Of a stretch of DNA of 64,000 bases, positions 35,009 through 44,138 are shown piece after piece. Origin of the DNA: Paenibacillus sp. Soil750 (GTDB taxonomy: Bacteria; Bacillota; Bacilli; Paenibacillales; NBRC-103111); contig NZ_LMSD01000043.1 of assembly GCF_001428045.1 (NCBI RefSeq), positions 62,001-126,000 on the forward strand, in the 5' to 3' direction. The position numbers and the translations under genes were made by a program. Each line of letters opens with the position of its first letter. Positions within the stretch are counted from its first letter, which is position 1. Under the pieces are notes generated by a model that was not told the DNA's origin, did not search any database, and worked only from the letters and a program-made list of their open reading frames with translations.

Positions 35009-35368
35009 ATGGCTAGAGTTCGTGTAGGTCGAGTTGGCGAACAGATTAAGAAAGAGCTTAGTCAAATCATTCAAGCTGAACTGAAAGATCCTCGTATTGG
35101 TTTCATGACCGTTACAGGGGTTGAAGTGACGAATGATTTGTCCCTCGCTCGTGTTTATTTAAGCGTAATGGGAACTGAAGAAGAGAAAGCTGCCACCCTT
35201 AAGGCACTTTCTGTTGCTTCAGGGTATATTCGCTCTGAGTTAGGCAAGCGAATTCGTTTACGTAAGATTCCAGAGCTTCAGTTTAAATTTGATGCTTCTA
35301 TCGACTATGGTAGTCACATTGACCAATTGTTGTATAAGCTCAATCAGGAAGGAAATACAAACGTATGA
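35009..35368 (+). CDS. rbfA: 30S ribosome-binding factor A
   Basis: RbfA is a KH-fold factor for 16S rRNA maturation and cold adaptation. The 119-residue product has RVGRVGEQIKKELSQIIQAE, LKDPRIGFMTVTGVEVTNDL, and the C-terminal ELQFKFDASIDYGSHID motif. The ATG at 35009 follows GAGAGGTGA six bases after the infB stop. Its stop overlaps the nrnA start (ATGA). Confidence 0.97.
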   Translation: MARVRVGRVGEQIKKELSQIIQAELKDPRIGFMTVTGVEVTNDLSLARVYLSVMGTEEEKAATLKALSVASGYIRSELGKRIRLRKIPELQFKFDASIDYGSHIDQLLYKLNQEGNTNV

Positions 35369-36366
35369 ATATCGGAATGAACCATGCCACCGAATACTGT
35401 CAGCAGCTGGCAGCAGCGGCTGCATTTATCGAGCAGCATGATGATTTCTTGGTTGTATCTCACATCCAGCCGGATGGAGATGCAGCCAGTTCAACGTATG
35501 CAACAGGTTGGATTTTAAGTCAACTTGGGAAGTCATTCACAATGATCAATGAGGGCGCTATGCCCTCTAAATTTTCCTACTTAGCAGGTAGTAAATATAC
35601 AATTGATTATAGTGAACAGGCACCGAATCGACTTTATCAAACCATCATAAGTGTTGATTGTGCTGATTTCTCCAGAATGGGTAGGATCAGCTCTCTTTTT
35701 GATGAGCAGGTAAAACTGCTCAATATTGACCATCATCCAACGAATGATCAATTTGGTTCCTGTCATTTAATCAAGCATGATGCCGCGGCAACCGTTCAAA
35801 TTTTGTATGATTTGGCGTTACATATGAAACTGCAACCTGATATTTCTTTCGGTGAATGCATTTATACGGGCTTGCTTACAGATACAGGTGGATTCCGTTA
35901 CTCAAATACCTCTTCAGAGGTTATGAAAATTGGAGCCTCTATGTTGGAGTTAGGGGTCAAGGGTGCTGAAATCGCTGAACTTGTACTTGAACGAATGACA
36001 TATGCACAGATTGTACTTCTCCAAAAAGCGCTATCCACACTATCCTTTGCCTATGATCGAAAGTTAGCTTGGCTTGCTGTGTCGCTCGCAGATTTAGAGT
36101 TAACAGGTGCGTCGAGCGATGATTTGGACGGTTTAGTGAATTATCCTCGCAATGTTGAGGGTGTTGAAGTGGGTATGTTGATTAAAGAGAAGGCGCCTGG
36201 TGTCATTAAAGTAAGTCTGCGCTCCTCGGGACTAGTCGATGTTGCTGCAGTAGCACAGTCACTTGGCGGTGGAGGACATGTTCGAGCGTCGGGATGTACA
36301 ATCCATGGTACGCTAGATGAAGCAATTGCTAGAATGGTTGAGGAAGTAGGGGACAAGCTGAAATGA
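35365..36366 (+). CDS. nrnA: Bifunctional oligoribonuclease/pAp phosphatase NrnA (DHH family)
   Basis: NrnA degrades very short RNAs and dephosphorylates 3'-phosphoadenosine 5'-phosphate. The 333-residue protein has the DHH domain with HIQPDGDAASS, SVDCAD, and IDHHPTND, and the C-terminal DHHA1 domain with GGGGHVRASG. The gene overlaps rbfA and truB by four bases each (ATGA). An in-frame ATG four codons on is possible, but the first fits the overlap. Confidence 0.95.
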   Translation: MNIGMNHATEYCQQLAAAAAFIEQHDDFLVVSHIQPDGDAASSTYATGWILSQLGKSFTMINEGAMPSKFSYLAGSKYTIDYSEQAPNRLYQTIISVDCADFSRMGRISSLFDEQVKLLNIDHHPTNDQFGSCHLIKHDAAATVQILYDLALHMKLQPDISFGECIYTGLLTDTGGFRYSNTSSEVMKIGASMLELGVKGAEIAELVLERMTYAQIVLLQKALSTLSFAYDRKLAWLAVSLADLELTGASSDDLDGLVNYPRNVEGVEVGMLIKEKAPGVIKVSLRSSGLVDVAAVAQSLGGGGHVRASGCTIHGTLDEAIARMVEEVGDKLK

Positions 36367-37277
36367 CGCTAGAAGGCATACTGCCTGTTTGGAAACCTGC
36401 GGGCTTTACATCACATGATGTTGTCGCCAAAGTTAGAAGGATTCTAAGTATTAAAAGAATTGGTCATACGGGTACGCTTGACCCACAAGTAACAGGGGTA
36501 CTACCACTTTGCATTGGTCGTGCTACACGGATGGTTGAATATATTCAAGAGTTGCCGAAGGAATATGAAGCTGTTTTACGTATTGGCTTGTCTACAGATA
36601 CTGAAGATATGACGGGGACTGTCTTGGAAGAAGTGCCTCTTGTGTCACTTGACGAAACTCAAGTACGTAATGTGCTGGAATCTTTCATAGGAGACATCGA
36701 GCAAATCCCTCCTATGTTCTCTGCTGTTAAAGTAGATGGCAAACGACTCTACGAATTGGCGAGAGAAGGTAAGGAAGTTGAACGAAAAGCTAGGAAAGCG
36801 ACAATCCATGAACTTGAGATTCTCGAGCTTAACTTGGATCAGAAGCACCCTGAAATTCGTTTCCGTGCCGTGTGCTCCAAAGGTACCTACATCAGAACAT
36901 TGTGTGTAGATATTGGCAAAGTACTAGGATACCCTGCCGTTATGGAAAGTTTGATACGTACGTCAACAGGAAACATCCGCAAAGAGCAGTGTTTAACATT
37001 TGAGCAAATTGTTCAAATGAAAGAAGAAGGCTCATTGCAGCAACATATGATACCTATGGACATCGCCATCTCACATATTCCATCTATTGCTCTCACTGAT
37101 CAAGAAACAGTTCATTCATTACAAGGAAAGAAAATAGCTCTAGCTGCGAATCGAGTGGCTCATGCAGATGCATCTCAAACCATATTTCGGGCCTATTCAC
37201 CAGATGAACGATTTCTGGGTCTGTTTGAATGGAATAGCACTAGCCACGTCTTGGTCCCGGCCAAAGTTTTTCTTTAA
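36363..37277 (+). CDS. truB: tRNA pseudouridine(55) synthase
   Basis: TruB makes pseudouridine 55 in the T loop of tRNAs. The 304-residue product has GILPVWKPAGFTSHDVV, the catalytic block GHTGTLDPQVTGVLPLCIGR with the active-site Asp in TLDP, and KGTYIRTLCVDIG. A C-terminal PUA-like tail is present. It overlaps nrnA at its start and precedes ribF. Confidence 0.97.
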   Translation: MTLEGILPVWKPAGFTSHDVVAKVRRILSIKRIGHTGTLDPQVTGVLPLCIGRATRMVEYIQELPKEYEAVLRIGLSTDTEDMTGTVLEEVPLVSLDETQVRNVLESFIGDIEQIPPMFSAVKVDGKRLYELAREGKEVERKARKATIHELEILELNLDQKHPEIRFRAVCSKGTYIRTLCVDIGKVLGYPAVMESLIRTSTGNIRKEQCLTFEQIVQMKEEGSLQQHMIPMDIAISHIPSIALTDQETVHSLQGKKIALAANRVAHADASQTIFRAYSPDERFLGLFEWNSTSHVLVPAKVFL

Positions 37278-37325
37278 TCATAATCGTCGCGGGACGGGTT
37301 GAAATGGGTAGGTGAACGAACTTAT

Positions 37326-38273
37326 ATGCAAATAATACCAATATCATATCCGATGGATTCGGATCGGTTGGCCCAGATTGTTGGCAAACAAGTGGTGGCT
37401 ATAGGTGACTTTGATGGTGTGCATTTAGGGCACCAAGAGGTAATAGGACGGGCTATGCTTACGGCTAAGACCCTTGGACTTAACTCGGCCATCATGACCT
37501 TCTATCCTCATCCTAGAGCGGTAATGGGGCAAGATAAATATGTGGAGTCGTTGACTCCCACGAAGAAGAAGATGGAGATCTTTGAAAGCATGGGCATCAA
37601 TCACGCTTACATTGTAACGTTTGATGCATCGCTCATGCGTTTATCTCCAGAACAATTCGTGGATCAAGTCCTAGACCGGCTTGGTGTGGATAGCGTCATT
37701 TGTGGTTTTGATTTTACCTTTGGTTTCCAAGGTAAAGGTACTCCGGATTCACTCTGCGAGTTGAGTCACGGTAAATTCTCTGTTGAAGTGGTGAGACCTT
37801 TTCATATGAATGGTGAAAAAGTAAGCAGTACACGTATTCGTGAAGCTTTGCAGCAAGGTGAAATGGACACCGTAACAAGGCTATTGGGACGCCCTTATAG
37901 CATAAGCGGTAAGGTTGTTGATGGCGCGAAGAGAGGAAGAACGCTAGGTTTCCCTACAGCTAACCTCCAATTAGAAGAACCGTATGTCAGTCCAACGAAC
38001 GGTGTTTACGCAATTAGAGCAACCGTCCGCGGGGATGTTTATCAAGGTGTCATGAATATTGGTGTGAAACCAACATTTGAGACTGGAGAACTAAAACCAT
38101 CATTTGAAGCGCATTTATTCGAATTTTCCGAGCAAATTTATGGAGAAACCGTCATGGTTGAGCTAATTGCTTTTCTTAGACCAGAACGTAAATTCACTTC
38201 ACTAGAAGATTTAGTTGCTCAAATAAAACTTGATGCAGCAGAAGCAAGAGAGAAATTGACGTTAGAGACGTAA
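37326..38273 (+). CDS. ribF: Bifunctional riboflavin kinase/FAD synthetase
   Basis: RibF converts riboflavin to FMN and FAD. The 315-residue product has an N-terminal nucleotidyltransferase domain (VAIGDFDGVHLGHQ, FTFGFQGKGT, STRIR) and a C-terminal flavokinase domain (GRTLGFPTANL, then NGVYAI and MNIGVKPTF). I chose ATG 37326 because the family usually begins a short way before the first strand; an in-frame TTG at 37299 would add nine residues. It follows truB by about 50 bp, as in B. subtilis. Confidence 0.95.
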   Translation: MQIIPISYPMDSDRLAQIVGKQVVAIGDFDGVHLGHQEVIGRAMLTAKTLGLNSAIMTFYPHPRAVMGQDKYVESLTPTKKKMEIFESMGINHAYIVTFDASLMRLSPEQFVDQVLDRLGVDSVICGFDFTFGFQGKGTPDSLCELSHGKFSVEVVRPFHMNGEKVSSTRIREALQQGEMDTVTRLLGRPYSISGKVVDGAKRGRTLGFPTANLQLEEPYVSPTNGVYAIRATVRGDVYQGVMNIGVKPTFETGELKPSFEAHLFEFSEQIYGETVMVELIAFLRPERKFTSLEDLVAQIKLDAAEAREKLTLET

Positions 38274-38280
38274 TCATACA

Positions 38281-38310
38281 TTTACTTCTACTAGTCAATT
38301 GTGATATACT
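38281..38310 (+). promoter_or_regulatory. sigma-A-type promoter of rpsO
   Basis: TTTACT (38281-38286), an 18-base spacer and TATACT (38305-38310) with an extended TG (TGATATACT). Transcription would start near 38317 and give a leader of about 110 bases. Confidence 0.65.
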
Positions 38311-38319
38311 GAGTAACGT

Positions 38320-38427
38320 TGTCAAATGGACTTGTTCGTTTGGCATGAACCTTAGCTTGGATTGACGTTTTCATCGGCGCTTTCTAGGCTAGCGGGGATA
38401 CTAATAGAATTTAGGAGATGAACGATT
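38320..38427 (+). promoter_or_regulatory. rpsO mRNA leader, candidate S15-binding element
   Basis: TGTCAAATG (38320-38328) pairs with CGTTTGGCA (38337-38345), a nine-base helix with two G-U pairs and an eight-base loop. Further on, TTAGC near 38351 can pair with GCTAG near 38389. S15 leaders in Bacillota are known to repress rpsO. The position and folds fit, but I could not match a published consensus by eye. Confidence 0.45.
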
Positions 38428-38697
38428 ATGGCAATTACGCAAGAGCGCAAAACACAACTGATTCAAACTCACAAGGTACACGATACCGACACAGGTTCAC
38501 CTGAGGTACAAGTAGCAATCCTTACAGAAAACATTGTTAACCTTACAGACCACCTTCGTACGCACAAGAAAGATCACCACTCCCGTCGTGGTTTGCTTAA
38601 AATGGTTGGACAACGTCGTAAGTTGCTAGCATATGTTAAAAACAAAGATGTAAGCCGCTATAGTGCTTTGATTGCAAAGCTTGGTTTGCGTCGATAA
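38428..38697 (+). CDS. rpsO: Ribosomal protein S15
   Basis: S15 binds the central domain of 16S rRNA early in 30S assembly. The 89-residue protein has THKVHDTDTGSPEVQVAILT, and HKKDHHSRRGLLKMVGQRRK, the family signature. Length is exact for the family. ATTTAGGAGATG precedes the ATG. It is followed by a strong terminator and then pnp, the classic rpsO-pnp order. Confidence 0.98.
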   Translation: MAITQERKTQLIQTHKVHDTDTGSPEVQVAILTENIVNLTDHLRTHKKDHHSRRGLLKMVGQRRKLLAYVKNKDVSRYSALIAKLGLRR

Positions 38698-38710
38698 AAC
38701 CGACAATGAG

Positions 38711-38779
38711 AAGCAACCTGTTGCTCCTTTGCTAGGCTTGATAAAGCTCTGGCAGAGAGCAGCAAAAGGTTGCTTTTTC
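38711..38779 (+). terminator. Large terminator after rpsO
   Basis: AAGCAACCT (38711-38719) pairs with AGGTTGCTT (38767-38775), followed by a T-rich run. An inner part with TTTGCT and AGCAGCAAA can pair as well. It probably ends most rpsO transcripts before pnp. The following 185 bases hold only a weak promoter-like TTGTCA-19-TAGATT at 38849-38879 and the pnp ribosome-binding site. Confidence 0.75.
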
Positions 38780-38964
38780 TTGTATTTTTAAAACGGGAAA
38801 AGAAGGAAATACTAGACATAACGCAGAAATAGAGGATAACTCCATAGCTTGTCAATTTTGCATACATACGGAGTAGATTCGGATTGGTCTCTGGATCTCA
38901 TGATTTCTGTACATGTTTATCAAACACATATTTTGAAATTCAAACCATGCCTTAGGAGGATTTT

Positions 38965-41067
38965 ATGGAGACAAGGGTACAAATGGAACTTGGCGGTAAG
39001 CCGTTCATACTTGAAACAGGCCGACTAGCCAAACAAGCCAATGCAGCAGTAACTGTTCGTTATGGCGATACGGTTGTGCTTAGCACAGTAACGGCTTCCA
39101 GCGGACCGAAAGATTTAGATTTCTTTCCGTTAACGGTGAACTATGAAGAAAGATTATACGCTGTAGGTAAAATTCCTGGTGGTTTTATTAAGCGTGAAGG
39201 GCGTCCTAGTGAGAAAGCGATTCTTGCGAGCCGTTTGACGGATCGTCCTATTCGTCCACTTTTCCCAGAAGGCTTCCGTAATGATGTTCAAATCGTGTCG
39301 ATCGTCATGAGTGTGGATCAAGAGTGCCCACCTGAAATGGCTGCAATGATCGGTACTTCCGCTGCACTTGCGATCTCTGATGTTCCTTTTAACGGACCTG
39401 TTGGTGGCGTGATTGTTGGTCGTGTTGATGGACAATTCGTTATCAACCCTACAGGTGATGTAGCAGAGAAGAGTGATCTTCACTTAACTGTTGCCGGTAC
39501 CAAAGATGCGATTATGATGGTTGAAGCTGGAGCAAAAGAAGTTTCAGAGGAAGTTGTCCTTGAAGCGATCATGTTCGGTCATGATGAAATTCGCAAGATT
39601 GTTGCGATCATCGAGGAATTGGTTGAACAAGTAGGTAAGCCGAAAATGGAAGTTAAACTCCATGCTGTCGATGCTGAAGTGAATAGCGCGGTGCGTGAAT
39701 TCGCTCAAGCACGATTAGTGGATGCGATTAAAATTCCTGAGAAACATGCTCGTCAAGAAGCAATCGATGTTGTCAATGCAGATGCTGTTGAGCATTTCAC
39801 AGCTTTATATGTAGAAACACCTGGTCTTCTAGGTGATGTAAAAGAAACGCTTTATGATATCGTGAAAGAGGAAGTACGCCGCTTAATCACGCATGATAAA
39901 GTAAGACCCGATGGACGTAAACCAGAAGAAATACGTCCAATTGAGTGCGATGTCAACTTGTTGCCGCGCACGCACGGTTCTGGCTTATTCACACGTGGAC
40001 AAACACAAGCTCTTAGCATTTGTACATTAGGTGCGCTTGGCGATGTTCAAATCTTGGATGGTTTAGATCTGACGGAAACGAAACGTTTCATGCATCATTA
40101 TAACTTCCCGCCATTCAGCGTTGGGGAAGCAAGACCTTTACGTCCTCCAGGCCGTCGTGAAATTGGACATGGTGCGTTAGGCGAGCGAGCTATTGAGCCG
40201 ATCATCCCGAACGAAGTGGAGTTCCCTTACACAATTCGTCTCGTATCTGAAGTATTGGAATCGAATGGTTCAACTTCCCAAGCGAGTATTTGTGCAAGTG
40301 TACTTGCCCTTATGGATGCTGGTGTGCCAATTAAAGCTCCAGTTGCAGGGATTGCGATGGGTCTTATCAAAGACGGCGATCATTTCTCCATTCTGTCTGA
40401 TATTCAAGGTATGGAAGATCATCTGGGAGATATGGACTTTAAAGTTGCTGGTACTGCTGAAGGTATCACAGCACTTCAAATGGATATCAAAATTGATGGC
40501 ATCGACCGGAACATCTTGCAACAATCGTTGCAACAAGCAAAAGAAGGCCGTTTGCACATTTTGGGTAAAATGGTATCCCGTATTTCTACACCAAACAAAA
40601 ATCTTTCTCAATATGCGCCTAAAATTCTTACAATGAACATCAATCCCGACAAAATCCGTGATGTTATTGGTGCAGGTGGTAAAATCATCAATAAAATCAT
40701 TGAGGAAACTGGCGTGAAGATCGACATCGAGCAAGACGGCCGCGTATTCATTGCATCGTCCAATCAAGAAATGAACGAGAAAGCACGTTCCATTATTGAA
40801 GGTATCGTGCGTGAAGTTATCGTTGGCGAAACTTACCTTGGTACAGTGAAGCGCGTAGAGAAATTCGGCGCATTCGTTGAAATTCTACCTGGTAAGGAAG
40901 GTCTCGTACACATTTCACAAATTTCTACTGAGCGTGTAGCAAAAGTAGAAGACGTTGTGAACGTTGGAGATCAGATTACGGTTAAAGTTACTGAGATCGA
41001 TCAACAAGGAAGAGTAAATCTTTCACGCAAAGCAACGTTAACTTCACAGGTCTCTACACAAAGCTAG
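38965..41067 (+). CDS. pnp: Polynucleotide phosphorylase
   Basis: PNPase is a trimeric phosphorolytic 3'-5' exoribonuclease and RNA-degradosome component. The 700-residue protein has two RNase PH domains (SRLTDRPIRPLFPEGF in the first, FPPFSVGEARPLRPPGRREI in the second), an alpha-helical linker, a KH domain (DVIGAGGKIINKIIEETGVK), and an S1 domain near the C-terminus (GTVKRVEKFGAFVEILPGKE). The ATG follows TTAGGAGGA. Confidence 0.98.
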   Translation: METRVQMELGGKPFILETGRLAKQANAAVTVRYGDTVVLSTVTASSGPKDLDFFPLTVNYEERLYAVGKIPGGFIKREGRPSEKAILASRLTDRPIRPLFPEGFRNDVQIVSIVMSVDQECPPEMAAMIGTSAALAISDVPFNGPVGGVIVGRVDGQFVINPTGDVAEKSDLHLTVAGTKDAIMMVEAGAKEVSEEVVLEAIMFGHDEIRKIVAIIEELVEQVGKPKMEVKLHAVDAEVNSAVREFAQARLVDAIKIPEKHARQEAIDVVNADAVEHFTALYVETPGLLGDVKETLYDIVKEEVRRLITHDKVRPDGRKPEEIRPIECDVNLLPRTHGSGLFTRGQTQALSICTLGALGDVQILDGLDLTETKRFMHHYNFPPFSVGEARPLRPPGRREIGHGALGERAIEPIIPNEVEFPYTIRLVSEVLESNGSTSQASICASVLALMDAGVPIKAPVAGIAMGLIKDGDHFSILSDIQGMEDHLGDMDFKVAGTAEGITALQMDIKIDGIDRNILQQSLQQAKEGRLHILGKMVSRISTPNKNLSQYAPKILTMNINPDKIRDVIGAGGKIINKIIEETGVKIDIEQDGRVFIASSNQEMNEKARSIIEGIVREVIVGETYLGTVKRVEKFGAFVEILPGKEGLVHISQISTERVAKVEDVVNVGDQITVKVTEIDQQGRVNLSRKATLTSQVSTQS

Positions 41068-41109
41068 AGAATCGTAAATCGTGAGTGCGTTTCATTCATA
41101 GTTCAGGAT

Positions 41110-41138
41110 AAAGAGTCAGATCTATCTGTCTCTTTTTT
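41110..41138 (+). terminator. Terminator after pnp
   Basis: AAAGAG and CAGAT pair with ATCTG and CTCTTT across a single T-T mismatch, with T residues after the stem. It lies 42 bp after the pnp stop. Confidence 0.8.
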
Positions 41139-41224
41139 GCTTTTCACACTTTCGAGGACATGCACGGGTTCTACTCTTGTCCTAACCTTCATACAATCAG
41201 GAGATGAAGAAAGGGGACCTGTGT

Positions 41225-42244
41225 ATGCTCCACAAAAAATGGATTTTGCTTGGGAGTTTTTTTGCTATGGTTCTATTTAGTGTAAATGCGATCCCAAGTG
41301 TTGAAACCTATATTCAAAGTGTAAAAAATAATCAACTTCGAGATGATCGTGAGCATGTTGAAACGAGGGTTGACATACGTCCAGTTTTTGCTTCTGGCAA
41401 CAAATCTACTTTATTAGAAACGATAACCAAAGAAGCAGAGAACCGTAAGGTAGCTCCGATTAATGCAAAAGTAGATTCTGTATGGAAAGCTATCCCTGGT
41501 TATAATGGTCTTGAAGTGGATATTGAGGAGACTCTGAAGTTAGCGGAGCATCATTTATCACCAAATCAAATTAATTATGTGATGAAGGAAATAGAGCCGA
41601 AAATTCAATTAGACGACCTTGCTCCCAATCCAGTATATAAAGGTAATTCGAAGAAGCCAATGGTTTCATTTATGATCAATGTCGCATGGGGCAATGAATT
41701 TTTGCCTAGTATGTTAGAAACGTTACGTAAGGAAAATGTCCACGCGACATTCTTTTTTGATGGTTCTTGGTTAAAGAAAAATACTGAAATGGCTAAACGC
41801 ATTCTAAGCGAAGGACACGAGGTATCGAACCATGCCTATTCACATAAAGACATGCGTACGATTTCGCGAAGTAAAGCAGTAGAAGAAATCTCGAAAACAG
41901 AAGATTTGCTGAAACAGCTGGGTGTTAAAAACTCACTATTTGCTCCTCCTTCAGGATACTTCAATCAAGAAACGATTCAAGTTGCTTCCGAATTAAAGTT
42001 GCAAACGGTGTTGTGGACCTTTGATACGATAGATTGGAGAAATCCAGGAGCAGGTCGCATTCTGGAGCGTTTATCCACCAATGTTGAACCTGGGACACTT
42101 ATCTTGATGCACCCAACCGTTTCGTCACGTGATGCATTGCCAGGAATGATCAGTTTGATTAAGAAAAAAGGGTTGGTATTAGGTACTGTATCAGATCTTC
42201 TATCCTCCAAAAGGATCACCGGACAGGGGCAAATCATGAAATAG
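41225..42244 (+). CDS. ylxY: YlxY-type polysaccharide deacetylase homologue, catalytic motifs altered
   Basis: The 339-residue product begins with a signal peptide or membrane anchor (about residues 7-24) and has a C-terminal NodB-like domain with HATFFFDGSWLKKN and GHEVSNHAYSHKDM. Position between pnp and an M16 peptidase matches B. subtilis ylxY. The usual metal-binding FD at the first motif is INVAWG here (Asp to Asn) and the usual RPP is FAPPSG, so catalysis may be lost. The two histidines of the zinc motif remain. AAGGGGA fits ATG 41225; ATG 41204 has its site too close. Related PdaB proteins act in sporulation. Confidence 0.88.
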   Translation: MLHKKWILLGSFFAMVLFSVNAIPSVETYIQSVKNNQLRDDREHVETRVDIRPVFASGNKSTLLETITKEAENRKVAPINAKVDSVWKAIPGYNGLEVDIEETLKLAEHHLSPNQINYVMKEIEPKIQLDDLAPNPVYKGNSKKPMVSFMINVAWGNEFLPSMLETLRKENVHATFFFDGSWLKKNTEMAKRILSEGHEVSNHAYSHKDMRTISRSKAVEEISKTEDLLKQLGVKNSLFAPPSGYFNQETIQVASELKLQTVLWTFDTIDWRNPGAGRILERLSTNVEPGTLILMHPTVSSRDALPGMISLIKKKGLVLGTVSDLLSSKRITGQGQIMK

Positions 42245-42352
42245 TCATGATTTACTGCTGCTAATTTGAGTCCTAGGCACATTTTTGTTAGACTGAGGAA
42301 GTATAATAGGAGAATTGGACTTTTAGGTGTACCATTTCGAGGAGGAACCTTG

Positions 42353-43609
42353 GTGATCAAATATCGCTTACATAATGGCTTGAGAGTGGTTATGGAACAA
42401 ATCCCCACATTTCGATCAGTAACATTCGGGATCTGGGTAAAAACAGGCTCACGCAATGAATCGCAAACGAACAATGGTATTTCACATTTTATCGAGCACA
42501 TGTTGTTCAAAGGTACGGAACGTCATTCGGCGAAAGATATCGCAGAAATCTTTGATGGCATCGGCGGGAATGTAAATGCCTTCACTTCCAAAGAATATAC
42601 GTGCTATTATGCCAAAGTATTGGATGAACATTTACCCTTAGCGATGGATGTACTGTCGGATATGTTTTTTCATTCAACCTTTGATGAAGGTGAACTAGAA
42701 AAAGAGAAGAACGTCATTTACGAAGAAATCTCTATGTATGAAGATACACCGGATGATCTCGTTCATGATTTGTTAGCGAAAGCTTCATATGGCACGCATG
42801 CTTTGGGTTATACGATCCTAGGCACGCAAGACAATTTGTCCAAAATGAAGTCAGATGATCTTCGTTCTTATCTCAAACAAAATTACAATACAGAAAATAC
42901 CGTGCTGAGTATTGCTGGGAATATTGATGATAGTGTAAAGGAATTAATTGAAAAGCATTTCGGTGACTTCTCACAATCAGGTTTTGAAACAAGCTATGAT
43001 GCACCAGATTTCCTTAGCGAGTTGATTTTCCATGCGAAGAAAACAGAACAAAATCATATTTGTCTGTCATTACCTGGATTGTCGTTACAAGAGGATAATT
43101 TGTATCCGATGGTTTTATTGAATAATGCCATTGGTGGTGGTATGAGCTCAAGACTGTTCCAAGAAATTCGTGAGAAACGTGGCTTAGCTTATTCCGTATA
43201 TTCCTATCACTCTTCACATATTGATAGCGGGATGTTTACAATTTATACAGGGACGGCCCCTAAGCAAACGGAAGAAGTATTGAAAGTTACGATGGAGCTG
43301 CTTCATGATATTGCTGTAAACGGAATGACAGATAATGAACTTAAGAAGGGTAAAGAGCAGCTGAAAGGCAGCCTTATTCTAAGTTTAGAAAGCACTAGCA
43401 GCAGGATGAACCGTTTTGGTAAAAATGAATTGATGACAGGTAAACATTATAGTTTGGATGAAATGATTGAACGTATTGAAAGTGTGAACATGGATCATAT
43501 TCGCCAACTGACGAAAAATTTATTTGCAACCCCCTTTGCTCTGTCCATGGTCGGAAATGCGGATGATGTCATTAGCGGCTTCAGGAGGGATCAGCTTGTC
43601 TCTCTTTGA
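42353..43609 (+). CDS. mlpA: M16 family zinc peptidase MlpA (YmxG)
   Basis: This 418-residue processing-peptidase-like protein has the inverted zinc motif HFIEH in NNGISHFIEHMLFKGTERHS, the downstream Glu in a YEEISMYEDTPDD helix, and the C-terminal M16 domain with GGGMSSRLFQEIREKRGLAY. B. subtilis MlpA sits at the same place. GGAGG at 42341-42345 fits GTG 42353; TTG 42350 is possible. A TATAAT at 42302 lacks a clear -35. Its end overlaps the dut start by 14 bases. Confidence 0.93.
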   Translation: MIKYRLHNGLRVVMEQIPTFRSVTFGIWVKTGSRNESQTNNGISHFIEHMLFKGTERHSAKDIAEIFDGIGGNVNAFTSKEYTCYYAKVLDEHLPLAMDVLSDMFFHSTFDEGELEKEKNVIYEEISMYEDTPDDLVHDLLAKASYGTHALGYTILGTQDNLSKMKSDDLRSYLKQNYNTENTVLSIAGNIDDSVKELIEKHFGDFSQSGFETSYDAPDFLSELIFHAKKTEQNHICLSLPGLSLQEDNLYPMVLLNNAIGGGMSSRLFQEIREKRGLAYSVYSYHSSHIDSGMFTIYTGTAPKQTEEVLKVTMELLHDIAVNGMTDNELKKGKEQLKGSLILSLESTSSRMNRFGKNELMTGKHYSLDEMIERIESVNMDHIRQLTKNLFATPFALSMVGNADDVISGFRRDQLVSL

Positions 43610-44051
43610 TTTTGAAGTACAAATGAAAAGAATCGAAGGTCAAGAAGATATTCTCTTACCTCAGAAAATGTCTGAAGCAGCTAGCGGCTATGATTTGCAT
43701 GCTGCAGTTAAAGAGCCAATTGTACTCGCACCTGGAGAGCGTCAACTGATTCCAACTGGTTTTGCGTTAAGTATGCCACCTGAGCTAGAAGCACAGATTC
43801 GCCCAAGAAGCGGTCTTGCTTATAAACACGGTATTACAACGCTTAATTCACCGGGAACCATTGATGCGGATTACCGCGGTGAGGTTAAAGTGTTGCTGAT
43901 TAATCATGGCCATGAGCCATTCGTTATTCAGCGGAATGAGCGCATCGCTCAGATGGTATTCCAACGTGTACCACAAATTCAATTGACCGTTGTGAATGAG
44001 TTGTCAGAAACGGTACGTGGTTCAGGTGGCTTTGGCCATACTGGGCGCTAA
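43596..44051 (+). CDS. dut: dUTP diphosphatase
   Basis: Dut hydrolyses dUTP to dUMP, keeping uracil out of DNA and feeding thymidylate synthesis. The 151-residue trimeric-type enzyme has the five motifs: AASGYDLHAAV, PRSGLAYKHGI, NSPGTIDADYRGEV, RIAQMVF and the P-loop-like RGSGGFGHTG at the end. AGGAGGG six bases before TTG 43596 sets the start inside the end of mlpA; an upstream in-frame ATG would read from inside mlpA and is unlikely. B. subtilis has ymxH here instead, as I recall. Confidence 0.95.
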   Translation: MSLFDFEVQMKRIEGQEDILLPQKMSEAASGYDLHAAVKEPIVLAPGERQLIPTGFALSMPPELEAQIRPRSGLAYKHGITTLNSPGTIDADYRGEVKVLLINHGHEPFVIQRNERIAQMVFQRVPQIQLTVVNELSETVRGSGGFGHTGR

Positions 44052-44072
44052 TACGGCTGGTTACATAATACG

Positions 44073-44115
44073 AACAAGAAAGAACCTCTTCTTAGGAAGG
44101 GGTTCTTTCTTGTTT
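44073..44115 (+). terminator. Strong terminator after dut
   Basis: AACAAGAAAGAACC (44073-44086) pairs perfectly with GGTTCTTTCTTGTT (44101-44114), extended by CTT/AAG. The sequence after the stem is only weakly T-rich. The symmetric A/T arms could also act on the other strand, but no gene lies there. It isolates dut from the sporulation pair downstream. Confidence 0.85.
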
Positions 44116-44138
44116 CAGAGGTTGCAAAGTCGGAAGTC

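Noticed and set aside
40270..40767. Minus-strand frame antisense to pnp
   Set aside because: No homology by eye, no ribosome-binding site, opposite a highly conserved gene.
41977..42510. Minus-strand frame across ylxY and mlpA
   Set aside because: Spans a gene boundary and overlaps both coding regions without any family motif.
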